DNA from: CAZCVI01 sp964502145
Lineage (GTDB): Bacteria > Acidobacteriota > Aminicenantia > UBA2199
Length of the DNA stretch: 64,000 nucleotides
Reading direction: 5' to 3'
Assembly (NCBI GenBank): GCA_964502145.1
Contig: CAZCVI010000031.1
Coordinates: forward strand, 1 to 64,000
The notes under the pieces were generated by a model. That model ran no database searches and was not told the origin of the DNA. It saw nothing but the letters and a program-made list of their open reading frames with translations. A program made the translations under genes and the position numbers. Numbering within the stretch: the first letter of the stretch is position 1; each line of letters opens with the position of its first letter. Positions 56,801 to 64,000 of the stretch are shown here, piece by piece.

Positions 56801-59800
56801 GGGTAATAATTTGTTCCTGAAGGTTTCAAAAGAGAGTTCCAACTTTTTATTGCTCCAGGGCACCAGAATATTTTCCGCGTGGGTGTAGAGGCGGTTGTTC
56901 TGGATAAAAGTGAGAAAAAAACCAAGATTGCCGCGATGTTCCTCGGTGATAGGAATTTCCAACCGTTTCTGCTGGTTGGAGAGTTGCAGGTACTCGGTCT
57001 TGATAATTTTACCATGGAACTCGATCTCGTAAATAACACGGACATTTTTCAAGGAAGAACCAATCAGTAAAACGGCTTTCTCGCCGGGTTCGACAATACC
57101 TTTTACCAGGGAAAACCATTCGACAGCACTAAAAGGCATTTTAGTATCGCTGGAAGAGTACAGGGTGAAATAACGGATATCTTTGATTTCATTGCCAAAG
57201 GCATCAACGGAGGACATCTCGGCGACGTACTGGCCGGTTTTCCAACCATTCAGACCAGTCAGCTTTACTTGTTTGGCAACAGCGGTATCAAACGGGGTGT
57301 TCCACACCTTTTGTTCTTTTTCCCATTTGGTGATATTATCTTCATCATTATAAATATCGTGGGGAAAATCCTTGCGAAACTGGGCTTCAGGGATGACAAA
57401 TTTATCGGGTTTGGTCCACAGCCGGGACCGTAAGACACGGTCGGGTTCTTTTAATTTATAAATGGCGACGTTTCCCTTGGAGGCGAGGAAATCACCACCG
57501 AGGTTAGTGGAATTAAGGGTGACCTGGATCTCTTTGGTCTCTTTATCGAGTTGTCCTTCGAGGCCGAGGGATAATTGTAAAGCGGTATAACCGATATACA
57601 CGTTTTGTTCTGAGCTTCGGGTTTCACCGTTGAGATCAGTGACATCGGCAGACACGGTGAACTTAAACGCAGGCCGTGTTTTCTCGGCCAGGGTCACGTC
57701 GGGTTTGGCTTCAAACAGGACTTCAAAGGAACCATCGGCCCCGGTTTTAGTATAACCGTTGGCAATTTCCATGGCGGGAGAGGGGGGGGTATAATAACCG
57801 TACCAATAGCGGCAGTACCAGGGATAAGGATAATACGCTTCGCGCACGACGCGGTATTTGACATCGGCATTATCAATATTATATCCGGCATAAGCAACAG
57901 CCAGTCCTTTGACAGTGATAGTCTCTTTTAATTTGAAACTTTTTTCCAGCGGTTTGAATTCGACCTTAAATTTGGGGCGTTTGTACTCTTCCATTTGAAT
58001 GGAAACACTGCCGTAAGCATCGGCAATGCGCATACTACCATTCAAGCGGCCCACGGGTAACTGAAAAGAACCGCTATAGGTGCCATATTCATTGGATTTC
58101 AAATCAAGCGCCGCGATTTGCTGCTGGTTGACATCATACAGGGTGACATGGCTGGCAGTAAGGGGTAATATATGGCATTTTTCCCCGGCCTGGGAATCGG
58201 TCTGAAGCATAATACCTTTAAAATAAACGGTTTGTCCAGGTCTATATATGGCACGGTCGGTAAAGAAAAAAGTACGTGGCTGGGTGGGATTAGCCGCGTA
58301 AGGATCGTAAAGATTAAAGGTCCGTTCGGGAAAAAGTCGGTCCTGGCCAGCGATAAATTCAAGGTAAAAATAATATTGTTTGACATTTTCTTTGCTAATC
58401 GTGATATAACCATTCTCATCGGCAGGGAATTGTGCGCCTTTGACCATCTCATTTTGCTGTCGTTTCTGATTGTATTCCTGATACCATACCTGCACCGCCG
58501 CATTTTTCAGGCTTTGCCCGGTTTCGCGGTTCATCAGGAGTAATTCCAGGCGATTGTTAGCGGGTTGACGGTCGATGTAGGCAATATTGGACATATTATA
58601 TATGGTATAAGCCACAGCTTGCTGGTATTGTATGAAATCAAACGTGGGGGTGTTGGCTGCCAAAATCATAAACATGCCAGATTCCAAACCATCCAACTTG
58701 ATTTCAGTGGCATGGGCTTGATAGTCTTTATCTTCCGGCAGCGATACCTGCCACTCTTTGACCGCGGGTTTACCGATAAAATAAGCGATCATGTCCTGGT
58801 AGCGTAACGATTGTTTTTGCGCTACTTCAGCACGGGTGATTTTGACAATTTTCAGGTAGATTTTATCTATATTGCGGTATTGCACCAGAGCCCGGGAAGG
58901 TATACCGGGGATTGCCGCTTGTTCGACAGTCAGTTGCATGGCTTTTCCCTCGATGCGACGGATCAGATTTTGGCAATTGGAGGCACCCAGAGAATTGGGG
59001 TATTTTTGGATAGCGTCCTGGCACACGTCCATGGCTTTTTTCTTGTGCCATTTATAATCATCGGACACATCCGGTCGATAGTTGTCGCCCTGGCGGTCAT
59101 AGAGTGAACCCAATTCAAAATAAATTTCAGCGGTAACCGGGCTTTTTTCGTATTCTGTCATCATGCGCCGTAAGGCTGTTTCATAGATACCATCTTTATT
59201 GTCTACCACGGCTGTTTGATAGACAAAAGCAAGTCGTTCCAACTCGACATCCACGAGAGCTTCGGGAGAATCGTCTTCGAGGTGGAAATTCACAAGGTCT
59301 TGCAAATATTTAATAGCGAAAAAATTAAAAGAGAGGGGGTCCTTGCTTTCCAGTTTTTTTGCTGCAAAGTCGCGGGTCGGGGCAAAGTAGCAGGGGTCAT
59401 TAAGAGTGAACACATATTGCGGTTGGGTCAATCCCGCCTCGCTATCCTTAAAGAAATTGATAGCACGATGGGCCAGGAAATCGTAAAGAGTAGGGCGATA
59501 AACCCGGGTTTCGGTATATTTATATAATATTTCGTCCAGCACAGCGATGTTGACTTTCTTTGATAACGCGCTATCTTCCAGGGATTTGCCATAGTGTAAG
59601 AACACCGCTTCGACAATGCGGCGGGCGTCCCAGGTGCGGATGTCTTCCTGTTTGAAATCAGCCGACGTGGCCGTGCGGTTCAGGATTTGGTAGCGGTTAT
59701 CTTGATAAAAACGCCAGTACAAATCAGCCAGGATAGAATGCAACACCGGGGTGACGGGGAATTGGCTTTGGGTTAATTGATCATTGATCTCTTTTTGGAT

Positions 59801-60124
59801 TTTGACAAAGGTTTCTTCTTCCACGTCTTGGAGAAAGCGCATTTTGTGGAGCAGTGCTTTGACCAGTTGGGAGGCATTGTCCTCTATTTTGGCTTTTTGG
59901 TAGATTTGTTCCACCACTTTTAGAGCAGATTGGGGCAGGCCTTTATTTAAAGCTTGGTTTACTTCATCCCAGAGGGCAGCGTATTCTTTGGTAGTGCCGG
60001 GTGCGCCGGTTCCTTTTTTATCGTCGTTGTTACTGCTCCCACTAATAGCCGATACAGCCAGGGTGATGAGCACCAGCAGCAACAAAAAACCCAACACATA
60101 AAAAACATAGGTTGATCGTATCAT
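53894..60124 (-). CDS. Bacterial alpha-2-macroglobulin family protein
   Basis: A 2076-residue protein anchored by an N-terminal helix (YVFYVLGFLLLLVLITLAVSA). ATG at 60124 follows AAAGGAG. After about 600 residues of helical and MG-type domains come bait-region-like parts (a Gly/Lys-rich stretch near 1235-1265, GGKDGGKNGADEP), then FNETAFFYPHLQT, the A2M domain, and the thioester region with PHECMEQMF, in which Cys at about 1511 and the Gln two later form the thioester. A terpenoid-cyclase-like helical domain and a receptor-type beta domain end it. It would trap foreign proteases in the periplasm. No PBP1C gene (the usual partner) is next to it. It is transcribed alone from a good promoter. 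Confidence 0.92.
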   Translation of the reverse strand: MIRSTYVFYVLGFLLLLVLITLAVSAISGSSNNDDKKGTGAPGTTKEYAALWDEVNQALNKGLPQSALKVVEQIYQKAKIEDNASQLVKALLHKMRFLQDVEEETFVKIQKEINDQLTQSQFPVTPVLHSILADLYWRFYQDNRYQILNRTATSADFKQEDIRTWDARRIVEAVFLHYGKSLEDSALSKKVNIAVLDEILYKYTETRVYRPTLYDFLAHRAINFFKDSEAGLTQPQYVFTLNDPCYFAPTRDFAAKKLESKDPLSFNFFAIKYLQDLVNFHLEDDSPEALVDVELERLAFVYQTAVVDNKDGIYETALRRMMTEYEKSPVTAEIYFELGSLYDRQGDNYRPDVSDDYKWHKKKAMDVCQDAIQKYPNSLGASNCQNLIRRIEGKAMQLTVEQAAIPGIPSRALVQYRNIDKIYLKIVKITRAEVAQKQSLRYQDMIAYFIGKPAVKEWQVSLPEDKDYQAHATEIKLDGLESGMFMILAANTPTFDFIQYQQAVAYTIYNMSNIAYIDRQPANNRLELLLMNRETGQSLKNAAVQVWYQEYNQKRQQNEMVKGAQFPADENGYITISKENVKQYYFYLEFIAGQDRLFPERTFNLYDPYAANPTQPRTFFFTDRAIYRPGQTVYFKGIMLQTDSQAGEKCHILPLTASHVTLYDVNQQQIAALDLKSNEYGTYSGSFQLPVGRLNGSMRIADAYGSVSIQMEEYKRPKFKVEFKPLEKSFKLKETITVKGLAVAYAGYNIDNADVKYRVVREAYYPYPWYCRYWYGYYTPPSPAMEIANGYTKTGADGSFEVLFEAKPDVTLAEKTRPAFKFTVSADVTDLNGETRSSEQNVYIGYTALQLSLGLEGQLDKETKEIQVTLNSTNLGGDFLASKGNVAIYKLKEPDRVLRSRLWTKPDKFVIPEAQFRKDFPHDIYNDEDNITKWEKEQKVWNTPFDTAVAKQVKLTGLNGWKTGQYVAEMSSVDAFGNEIKDIRYFTLYSSSDTKMPFSAVEWFSLVKGIVEPGEKAVLLIGSSLKNVRVIYEIEFHGKIIKTEYLQLSNQQKRLEIPITEEHRGNLGFFLTFIQNNRLYTHAENILVPWSNKKLELSFETFRNKLLPGENTEWRIKIKGPKGDKVAAEMVASLYDASLDAFLPHYWGFSVFPYNGITRYWNSNTYFNTIGSQLVGTLYNYENIITRTYDDLNWFGFSWNPYGNRRFYKMARNAAMPEAMPAPMVKAESLSSGITPQAPGMVDGLADKKGGKDGGKNGADEPKTTVPVKAATAEPVQVRTNFNETAFFYPHLQTTAEGEIVIAFTIPEALTKWKMMGFAHTKKLESGFLFNELVTQKDLMVVPNAPRFFREGDALVFTSKITNLSDKELSGTAQLTLLDAVTMKPVDASFKLTDSGKPFIVKKGQSALVSWSIEVPDDYDAVTYRVIARAGKFSDGEEMVVPILRNRMLVTESMPLPVRAKQTKTFQFDKLIASATSKTLKHQRVTLEFTSNPVWYAVQALPYMIEYPHECMEQMFSRFYANSMAAHIVNANPKIKSVFNLWKNAIDAKDSPNANALLSNLEKNQELKSVLLEETPWVLNGQNETQRKRRIALLFDLNEMANQMERTLKKMSEGQMASGAWPWFKGMQESRWITQHIVCGFAHLGVLNVLNIKTNPDISRMISQAVPYLDREITKDYKWLIKNDVDLNLNHLGFTQIHYLYARSYFQHIPMDAANQKAFQYYKGQAKKYWTDFQTNKYIQGMIALSLKRYGDTPTALAIGKSIKEFALYSEEMGMYWKSSYGYYWYQAPIETHALLIEVFSEVMNDAKSVDELKTWLLKSKQTQDWGTTKATAEACYALLLKGDDWLKENLPPEITLGKDNPLVIIPGKYTATTGNSETTAVEAGTGYFKTSWTGKDIVSDMGYVKVQNNNSIVAWGSLYWQYFENLDKITPADTPLKLSKKLFVEKPSDTGPVLHPITAATSVKVGDRIKVRIELRVDRDMEYVHMKDMRAATMEPENVISGYRWQDGLGYYQTTKDSSTNFFFDYLAKGTYVFEYPMRVTHEGDFSNGITSIQCMYAPEFTSHSEGVRVKIGTK

Positions 60125-60231
60125 TTTAATACTCCTTTGATGTCTTTTAAATTACTCATATTCGTACCATTTCTATTCATCAAATCCATAAGTCGGACAA
60201 GTTCCTCTTTTTTCTCTGTTTTTTCTCATTC

Positions 60232-60260
60232 ACTATAACACAGTGAAAAAAGAATGTAAA
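60232..60260 (-). promoter_or_regulatory. Promoter of the macroglobulin gene, TTTACA-N17-TATAGT
   Basis: On the minus strand TTTACA (60260-60255) and TATAGT (60237-60232) are 17 bp apart, giving a leader of about 100 nt. The -35 hexamer is the same as in the secreted paralogs. The rest of the gap 60125-60376 is featureless. Confidence 0.65.
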
Positions 60261-60376
60261 TCGGCCTATCCGCAATTCTTCCTACTATGAAGACGGAAAA
60301 TCCCGAATACTTGAATTTTTTACGGTTTTGTATTATTGTATATACATGATAAAAAATCTATGGAGCAAAGAATAAT

Positions 60377-61531
60377 ATGGACATTATGGCCGTCAAAGAA
60401 ATGCTGGCAAAAGGCGAGGATTCGGTTACTCAATTTAAAGAAAATATTTTTAACACCGAGCAACTGGCACAAGAGATAATTGCTTTTGCCAACAGTGCGG
60501 GTGGAACAATTGTAATCGGGGTTAAGGATTCTGGAGAAATTGAAGGCTTGACTGATGAAGATATTCGCCGCCTAAACCAATTGATTTCGAATACTGCCAG
60601 TGAACATGTTAAACCTCCTATTCTACCTAAAACGGAGATTATTTTTGTAGATCAAAAAAAAATCCTGCTGATTTTTGTGCCTTTTGGTCCCAACAAACCG
60701 TATGGTACGGGGAAAGGTATTTATTATACCAAATTTGGGTCGGATAAACGAAAAATATCCCAGGATGAACTCCGGCGATTGTTCCAGGAGTCGGGCAAAC
60801 TGTATGCGGATGAAATGGTATTTAAAAAAGCCCGGTTCGATGATATCGACATGGAACTGTTCAAAGAGTTCCATCTCAAAAAATATGATCTTCCCTTTGA
60901 TGGTGATGTGGAGCAACTACCCCAAGCTTTTGAGAACCTCAATCTGGCCTCCGCGGGCTATTTAAACTTGGCTGGCCTGCTTCTGTTTTGCAAAAACCCC
61001 ATGAAATACACGCCGTTAAGCCAAGTGATCGCTGTTTCATTCCTAGGCAATGATTTTTCCAGCAGTGAATATCGGGACAGTGAAAATATTGACGGCAATA
61101 TCCAAACACTATATACACGGGGCATGGCATTTCTAAAACGTAATTTAAAAAAAATCCAGATGGGACAGAGTTTTAATTCCCGCGGTTTTTTGGAAATTCC
61201 CGCCATCGTTCTGGAAGAGCTGCTGGTGAACGCCATGATTCACCGGGATTATTTTATTAGCAATAACATCCAAATCTTCATCTTTGATGATCGTATCGAA
61301 ATCATCAATCCAGGCAAACTCCCCAACAATTTAACAGTAGAAAAAATCAAACGGGGGGTCTCGGTAAAACGAAATCATACCCTGGCCTCTTTTGCTTTTG
61401 ATCTGATCCCTTATCGGGGCATCGGTAGCGGTATCGTCCGTATTTTGCACCAGTACCCCCATGTCGATTTTATCAATGATACAGACCTCGAACAATTCAA
61501 AGCAATCATCAAACGCCCTGTAACTCCATAA
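60377..61531 (+). CDS. Schlafen/AlbA_2-domain ATP-binding protein
   Basis: A 384-residue protein. The N-terminal AlbA_2 (Schlafen-like) domain shows GEDSVTQFKEN, AFANSAGGTIVIGVKDSGEIEGL and a GKGIYYTKFGSDKRKIS string. The C-terminal part is a GHKL-type ATP-binding domain (LEELLVNAMIHRDY, RIEIINPGKLP, GIGSGIVRI). Such proteins are annotated as transcriptional regulators or putative helicases; their role is unknown and some are defence linked. GGAG lies 12 nt before ATG 60377, and the ATG nine nt further in is an alternative. Confidence 0.88.
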   Translation: MDIMAVKEMLAKGEDSVTQFKENIFNTEQLAQEIIAFANSAGGTIVIGVKDSGEIEGLTDEDIRRLNQLISNTASEHVKPPILPKTEIIFVDQKKILLIFVPFGPNKPYGTGKGIYYTKFGSDKRKISQDELRRLFQESGKLYADEMVFKKARFDDIDMELFKEFHLKKYDLPFDGDVEQLPQAFENLNLASAGYLNLAGLLLFCKNPMKYTPLSQVIAVSFLGNDFSSSEYRDSENIDGNIQTLYTRGMAFLKRNLKKIQMGQSFNSRGFLEIPAIVLEELLVNAMIHRDYFISNNIQIFIFDDRIEIINPGKLPNNLTVEKIKRGVSVKRNHTLASFAFDLIPYRGIGSGIVRILHQYPHVDFINDTDLEQFKAIIKRPVTP

Positions 61532-61596
61532 AAAAATTGACAAATGCGCCCACCCCAATTCTTCATTTCCAATTAAGGTCACCCTCTTTTTTTGAG

Positions 61597-61625
61597 TTGC
61601 GAAATAACTTTTTTGATGATATCAT
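61597..61625 (+). promoter_or_regulatory. Possible promoter TTGCGA-N17-TATCAT, 6 nt before the ATG
   Basis: Both hexamers are weak matches (61597-61602 and 61620-61625), but the spacer is 17 bp and the -10 box ends 6 nt before ATG 61632, the same geometry as four stronger promoters in the window. No ribosome site is present. Confidence 0.45.
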
Positions 61626-61631
61626 CATGCC

Positions 61632-62180
61632 ATGAATGAACTGGACATTTTAAAACTTGTGGCATCTCGCTTGGATAGTGCTGGATTCGATTATATGCTC
61701 AGCGGCTCGGTGGCTCTCACTTTTTACGGGAAACCCAGAATGACCCGTGATATTGATATCGTGGTTAAAATTACTGTGGAAGAAGTGGACGGATTCATCT
61801 CTCTTTTTGAACAGGATTTCCTTATTCAAAAAGAAATGATGGTGGATGCGATTAAAAATAAATCCATGTTCAACATCATTCATCTGAACTCAATTTGTAA
61901 AGTGGATTTTTTCATTCGTAAAAACCAGGAGTATCGAATCGTAGAATTCAATAAAAGAAAAAAGAAGCAACTGGAAGACCAGGAAATTTCCGTTGTTGCG
62001 CTTGAAGACCTCATTATTTCCAAGCTTTGCTGGGCCAAAGATAGTTTTTCAGAAATGCAGATCAAAGATATCGTCTCGCTGTTGGATTTGGATTTTGACA
62101 GGGATTATGTCAAGGAATGGTCCACCCGTTTAGGTCTGGATGAGATTTTAGGGAGGGTTTTAGATGAAAGACACCAGTGA
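61632..62180 (+). CDS. Nucleotidyltransferase (AbiEii-like fold)
   Basis: A 182-residue nucleotidyltransferase-fold protein. YMLSGSVALTFYGKPRMTRDIDIVV carries the GS and DxD motif (Asp near 37 and 39), and VDFFIRK gives the third acidic position. ALEDLIISKLCWAKD is typical of AbiEii/MNT-like proteins that act in type IV-like toxin-antitoxin or abortive-infection pairs. It lacks a Shine-Dalgarno and may be read from a leaderless message. Its end overlaps the next gene by 17 nt. Confidence 0.85.
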   Translation: MNELDILKLVASRLDSAGFDYMLSGSVALTFYGKPRMTRDIDIVVKITVEEVDGFISLFEQDFLIQKEMMVDAIKNKSMFNIIHLNSICKVDFFIRKNQEYRIVEFNKRKKKQLEDQEISVVALEDLIISKLCWAKDSFSEMQIKDIVSLLDLDFDRDYVKEWSTRLGLDEILGRVLDERHQ

Positions 62181-62439
62181 GGAGATGGAACGGATTTATA
62201 ATGAAATGATCATGCAGAAAACCCCCGAAGAAAGAGTCAAAATGGGGTTTTCCATGCAGAACATGGCCAGACGCATTGTTTACTCGACTATCACAGACAA
62301 AACAAAATGGCGCGAAGAGATGTTCCTGCGTTTTTATGGCGATGAATACCCTTCGGATCAGAAAGAAATAATCCTCGCGGCCCTGGAAAAATATTCACGA
62401 GAGAATCCAGAACTAACCTGGGAAAAGATTAATAGTTAA
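62164..62439 (+). CDS. Small helical partner of the nucleotidyltransferase
   Basis: A 91-residue protein beginning inside the end of the nucleotidyltransferase gene, with GGGAGGG six nt before ATG 62164. The sequence MQKTPEERVKMGFSMQNMARRIVY and the FLRFYGDEYP string belong to a small helical family that regularly sits beside such nucleotidyltransferases. Function is not established. The two are probably co-translated and may form a toxin-antitoxin-like pair. Confidence 0.75.
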   Translation: MKDTSEEMERIYNEMIMQKTPEERVKMGFSMQNMARRIVYSTITDKTKWREEMFLRFYGDEYPSDQKEIILAALEKYSRENPELTWEKINS

Positions 62440-62486
62440 TTCAGAAAAGCAATATAGCGCAAAAATGCAGCCTCTACTTCAGAGTA

Positions 62487-62825
62487 TTACCTTTTAAAAT
62501 GCGGCATATCGTCCGGGATGGGAATAGAAATTTCCACCAGACCAGCGAACTGTTTATTATCATACCAGGGACACTGGTAGATCAATTTCTTTTGCCCTTC
62601 TTTTTCAATCGTATACACGTTGGGCTGTTGACTCTGCATCATCTCGTGCAGTTTGGCTACTGACGCTTCCGAATGACAAGCCATGAGGTTCTGACCAATT
62701 AATGCGGCACCCCCATATTTAGTAAAGGTGTTGCAAGACGTCTCGTTCATCTCCAGGATCACGCCCTGGGCATCACATACCGTTATGGCAGCGGGAAATT
62801 CTTGGGTCCATGTATTTTCTTTCAT
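62487..62825 (-). CDS. Single-domain PAS protein
   Basis: A 112-residue protein that is one PAS domain: FPAAITVCDAQGVILEMNETS, GQNLMACH, then KKLIYQCPWYDNKQFAGLVEISIPI. No output domain is attached. Cys residues near 17, 31, 50 and 86 and a His could hold a cofactor, but no specific heme or flavin signature is seen. Stand-alone PAS proteins with this FPxAITVCD start are known from many anaerobes. ATG 62825 stands 6 nt after a consensus -10 box and has no ribosome site. Confidence 0.85.
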   Translation of the reverse strand: MKENTWTQEFPAAITVCDAQGVILEMNETSCNTFTKYGGAALIGQNLMACHSEASVAKLHEMMQSQQPNVYTIEKEGQKKLIYQCPWYDNKQFAGLVEISIPIPDDMPHFKR

Positions 62826-62831
62826 AGTCCA

Positions 62832-62860
62832 ATTATAACACTAGCCGCCGATTTTGACAA
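62832..62860 (-). promoter_or_regulatory. Promoter TTGTCA-N17-TATAAT, 6 nt before the ATG
   Basis: On the minus strand TTGTCA (62860-62855) and TATAAT (62837-62832) are 17 bp apart. Six bases (TGGACT) separate the -10 box from ATG 62825. Confidence 0.8.
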
Positions 62861-62873
62861 GCAGAGCACTTCC

Positions 62874-63033
62874 CCTGGATTCACCGCCAATTCTTTGAGA
62901 GTACCATAAAATCAAGTGGGAGGAATGGGAATGATGGGAATGATGGGAGGAATGGGAATTTTTTTGTTTATCCCATAATTCTCATCATTCCCATCATTCC
63001 CATTCTTCCCATTAAGTTGGCGGTGAATCCAGG
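62874..63033. mobile_element. MITE-like element with GGAATGGGAATGATGGG core
   Basis: Perfect 17-bp terminal inverted repeats CCTGGATTCACCGCCAA (62874-62890) and its complement (63017-63033). The core is one large hairpin: GTGGGAGGAATGGGAATGAT-type words (62916-62959) against CATCATTCCCATCATTCCC (62982-63010), with a T-rich loop. TTCC flanks it on both sides (62870-62873 and 63034-63037), as a short target duplication would. Confidence 0.85.
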
Positions 63034-63037
63034 TTCC

Positions 63038-63196
63038 CCTGAATTCACCGCCAAATATCTAAAATCGTTGTGGACGATATGGACTTAGTGGACGATATGG
63101 ACAAAAAAATGCTTTTGTTTTCGGTCCACATCGTCCACTTAGTCCACTCTGTCCACGTCGTCCATGCATTTTCAACAATCTGGTGGTGAATCCAAG
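63038..63196. mobile_element. Second MITE-like element, GTGGACGATATGGAC core
   Basis: Ends CCTGAATTCACCGCCAA (63038-63054) and CTGGTGGTGAATCCAAG (63180-63196) are imperfect copies of the same termini. The core arms are GTGGACGATATGGACTTAGT-type words (63069-63102) and GTCCACATCGTCCACTTAGT-type words (63124-63164). It follows the first element after one TTCC, and TTCC follows it again (63197-63200). Confidence 0.82.
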
Positions 63197-63205
63197 TTCC
63201 CCCTT

Positions 63206-63247
63206 GGTGCGTGCAAATGTTTAAAAAGGCACCCATTTGCACGCACC
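63206..63247 (-). terminator. 14-bp hairpin after the secreted Ig-like gene
   Basis: GGTGCGTGCAAATG (63206-63219) pairs perfectly with CATTTGCACGCACC (63234-63247), with a 14-nt loop. It is 8 nt past the stop of the gene ending at 63256. No T run follows on the minus strand, so it may act as an RNA 3'-end stabiliser or a factor-dependent stop. Confidence 0.55.
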
Positions 63248-63255
63248 GTTATGCG

Positions 63256-64000
63256 CTACTGTTTAGGTTCGATTTTTATGGTAATGAACCTTTTAAATGA
63301 GTGACCAGTGGCATCGGTCAAAACAAAGACGAGGGAATAACGACCCAAGAAACCGGGCCCAGGTGACCAGTAGAATGTCCCGCTTTGAGGGTCCAAGGTG
63401 GAACCGATGGGTAATTTATTTAATTCATTGCCGTTTATCAAGTAACCTTGAATAGTGGCACAGTTTTCACCCAATGGGATTTCCACCCGTTCCAGTTCTT
63501 TGCTCACCAGCACGGATGTTTGGCTTTCCTCGGACAGCGCATTCAACTCATCCATGGAAAATTGAGGCATATCTGTCTGGATGCATTCTGCTTCATTGGT
63601 TTCTTGATTGTGTTTAAAAGCTCTGGACACTTTGCCAGACTGTCGTTCTAACAGTGCAGAAGAATTATCCGTTGCTTGTATTGGCAGATCGGCGTAATTA
63701 TGGATGTTAAAATATCTGCTACCAATGCCATCGGTATTGCCTGCATTGTCTGTGACAGTCCACTGAATGGTGTGCATTTCATCGCTGTAGTTTATAGTCT
63801 TAATATCGAAATATCCCCAGGCATTGTTGCTGTTGGCATAACCGGGAAAGAGTGCGGCGATATCTGACCGGTACAGGTTATATATCGCATTACCCACGGA
63901 TTTGCCATCAATAAATACATTAATAGTGGAACCATTGGTGGCAATTTTATTGGGCATTGGTGTCAGTGCCCAACCATTGCTCCTGAATTTATCCCCGGAA
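63256..64000 (-). CDS. C-terminal part of a large secreted Ig-like protein (5' end outside window)
   Basis: The reading frame is open to the window edge, so at least 247 residues of a longer protein are seen; an ATG at 63957 lies inside a continuing domain and is not a start. GWALTPMPNKIATNGSTINVF, split here as GWALTPMP and GSTINVFIDG, with YRSDIAALFPGYANSNNA and HTIQWTVTDNAGNTDGIGSRYF, is a beta-sandwich type found in many copies in secreted proteins of Acidobacteriota and related groups. A linker then leads to a last Ig/cadherin-like domain (LDPQSGTFYWSPGPGFLGRYSLVFVLTD). Probably a surface or secreted binding protein. Confidence 0.85.
   Translation of the reverse strand, partial: SGDKFRSNGWALTPMPNKIATNGSTINVFIDGKSVGNAIYNLYRSDIAALFPGYANSNNAWGYFDIKTINYSDEMHTIQWTVTDNAGNTDGIGSRYFNIHNYADLPIQATDNSSALLERQSGKVSRAFKHNQETNEAECIQTDMPQFSMDELNALSEESQTSVLVSKELERVEIPLGENCATIQGYLINGNELNKLPIGSTLDPQSGTFYWSPGPGFLGRYSLVFVLTDATGHSFKRFITIKIEPKQ

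Noticed and set aside
62874..63196. Insertion sequence with a transposase
   Set aside because: The elements are about 160 bp and have no coding capacity; only a non-autonomous element is supported.

Overview
The window looks like a chromosomal segment of a moderately AT-rich, diderm (Gram-negative-type) bacterium. The evidence is a TonB-dependent receptor with a carboxypeptidase-like regulatory domain, a DUF5916 outer-membrane barrel protein, a bacterial alpha-2-macroglobulin, a lipoprotein and many Sec-type signal peptides. The mix of large secreted repeat-module proteins, AAA/PD-(D/E)XK ATPases and TIR/NB-ARC proteins recalls Acidobacteriota-related lineages such as Candidatus Aminicenantes. 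That placement is a guess from gene style, because the window has no rRNA or other phylogenetic marker. No tRNA, rRNA or CRISPR array was seen.

Layout. 1-381: a truncated 22-bp repeat array and a terminator. 0.4-16.5 kb: a minus-strand surface block, with a TonB receptor followed by five tandem paralogs of one secreted protein that carry 1, 2, 3, 2 and 2 copies of a C-terminal module. Four paralogs share a promoter and a leader of about 170 nt, and four have a hairpin terminator. 17-22 kb: a lipoprotein, a MITE-like inverted repeat, an AAA/DUF4143 ATPase and a secreted caspase-fold protein. 22-35 kb: mostly housekeeping genes (pterin carbinolamine dehydratase, class III aminotransferase, GH36-like glycosidase, LD-carboxypeptidase, an NtrY-like histidine kinase with a small secreted partner, adenine phosphoribosyltransferase, DUF5916 protein). 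35.4-44.3 kb: an accessory island with an AAA/nuclease ATPase, a HicB-like protein, an apparent defence operon (TIR-ATPase, HNH-like protein, TIR-NB-ARC-TPR protein), a ParE/RelE toxin-antitoxin pair, an orphan copy of the TPR gene tail, a perfect 50-bp palindrome and a second 22-bp repeat array. 44.9-47.9 kb: a calcium-type P-type ATPase. 48-53.9 kb: a second accessory stretch with an AAA/nuclease ATPase, an OLD-like ATPase plus DUF4276 pair, a RelE-type toxin-antitoxin pair and a nucleotidyltransferase between 137-bp direct repeats. 53.9-60.1 kb: a 2076-residue alpha-2-macroglobulin. 60.4-62.8 kb: a Schlafen/AlbA-type ATPase, a nucleotidyltransferase pair and a lone PAS protein. 62.87-63.2 kb: two tandem MITE-like elements. 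The window ends inside a large secreted Ig-like protein.

Three things stand out. First, the 37.5-42.5 kb operon joins a Septu-like ATPase/HNH pair, with a TIR domain fused to the ATPase, to a plant-NLR-like TIR-NB-ARC-TPR protein. Second, several promoters place the -10 hexamer exactly 6 nt before an ATG, which predicts leaderless transcripts; in two cases the ATG opens a tiny reading frame that carries the Shine-Dalgarno of the next gene and stops just before its start. Third, the intergenic DNA is full of palindromic repeat families: the 22-bp dyad arrays, elements ending in CCTGGATTCACCG, and GTAGACGCG palindromes.
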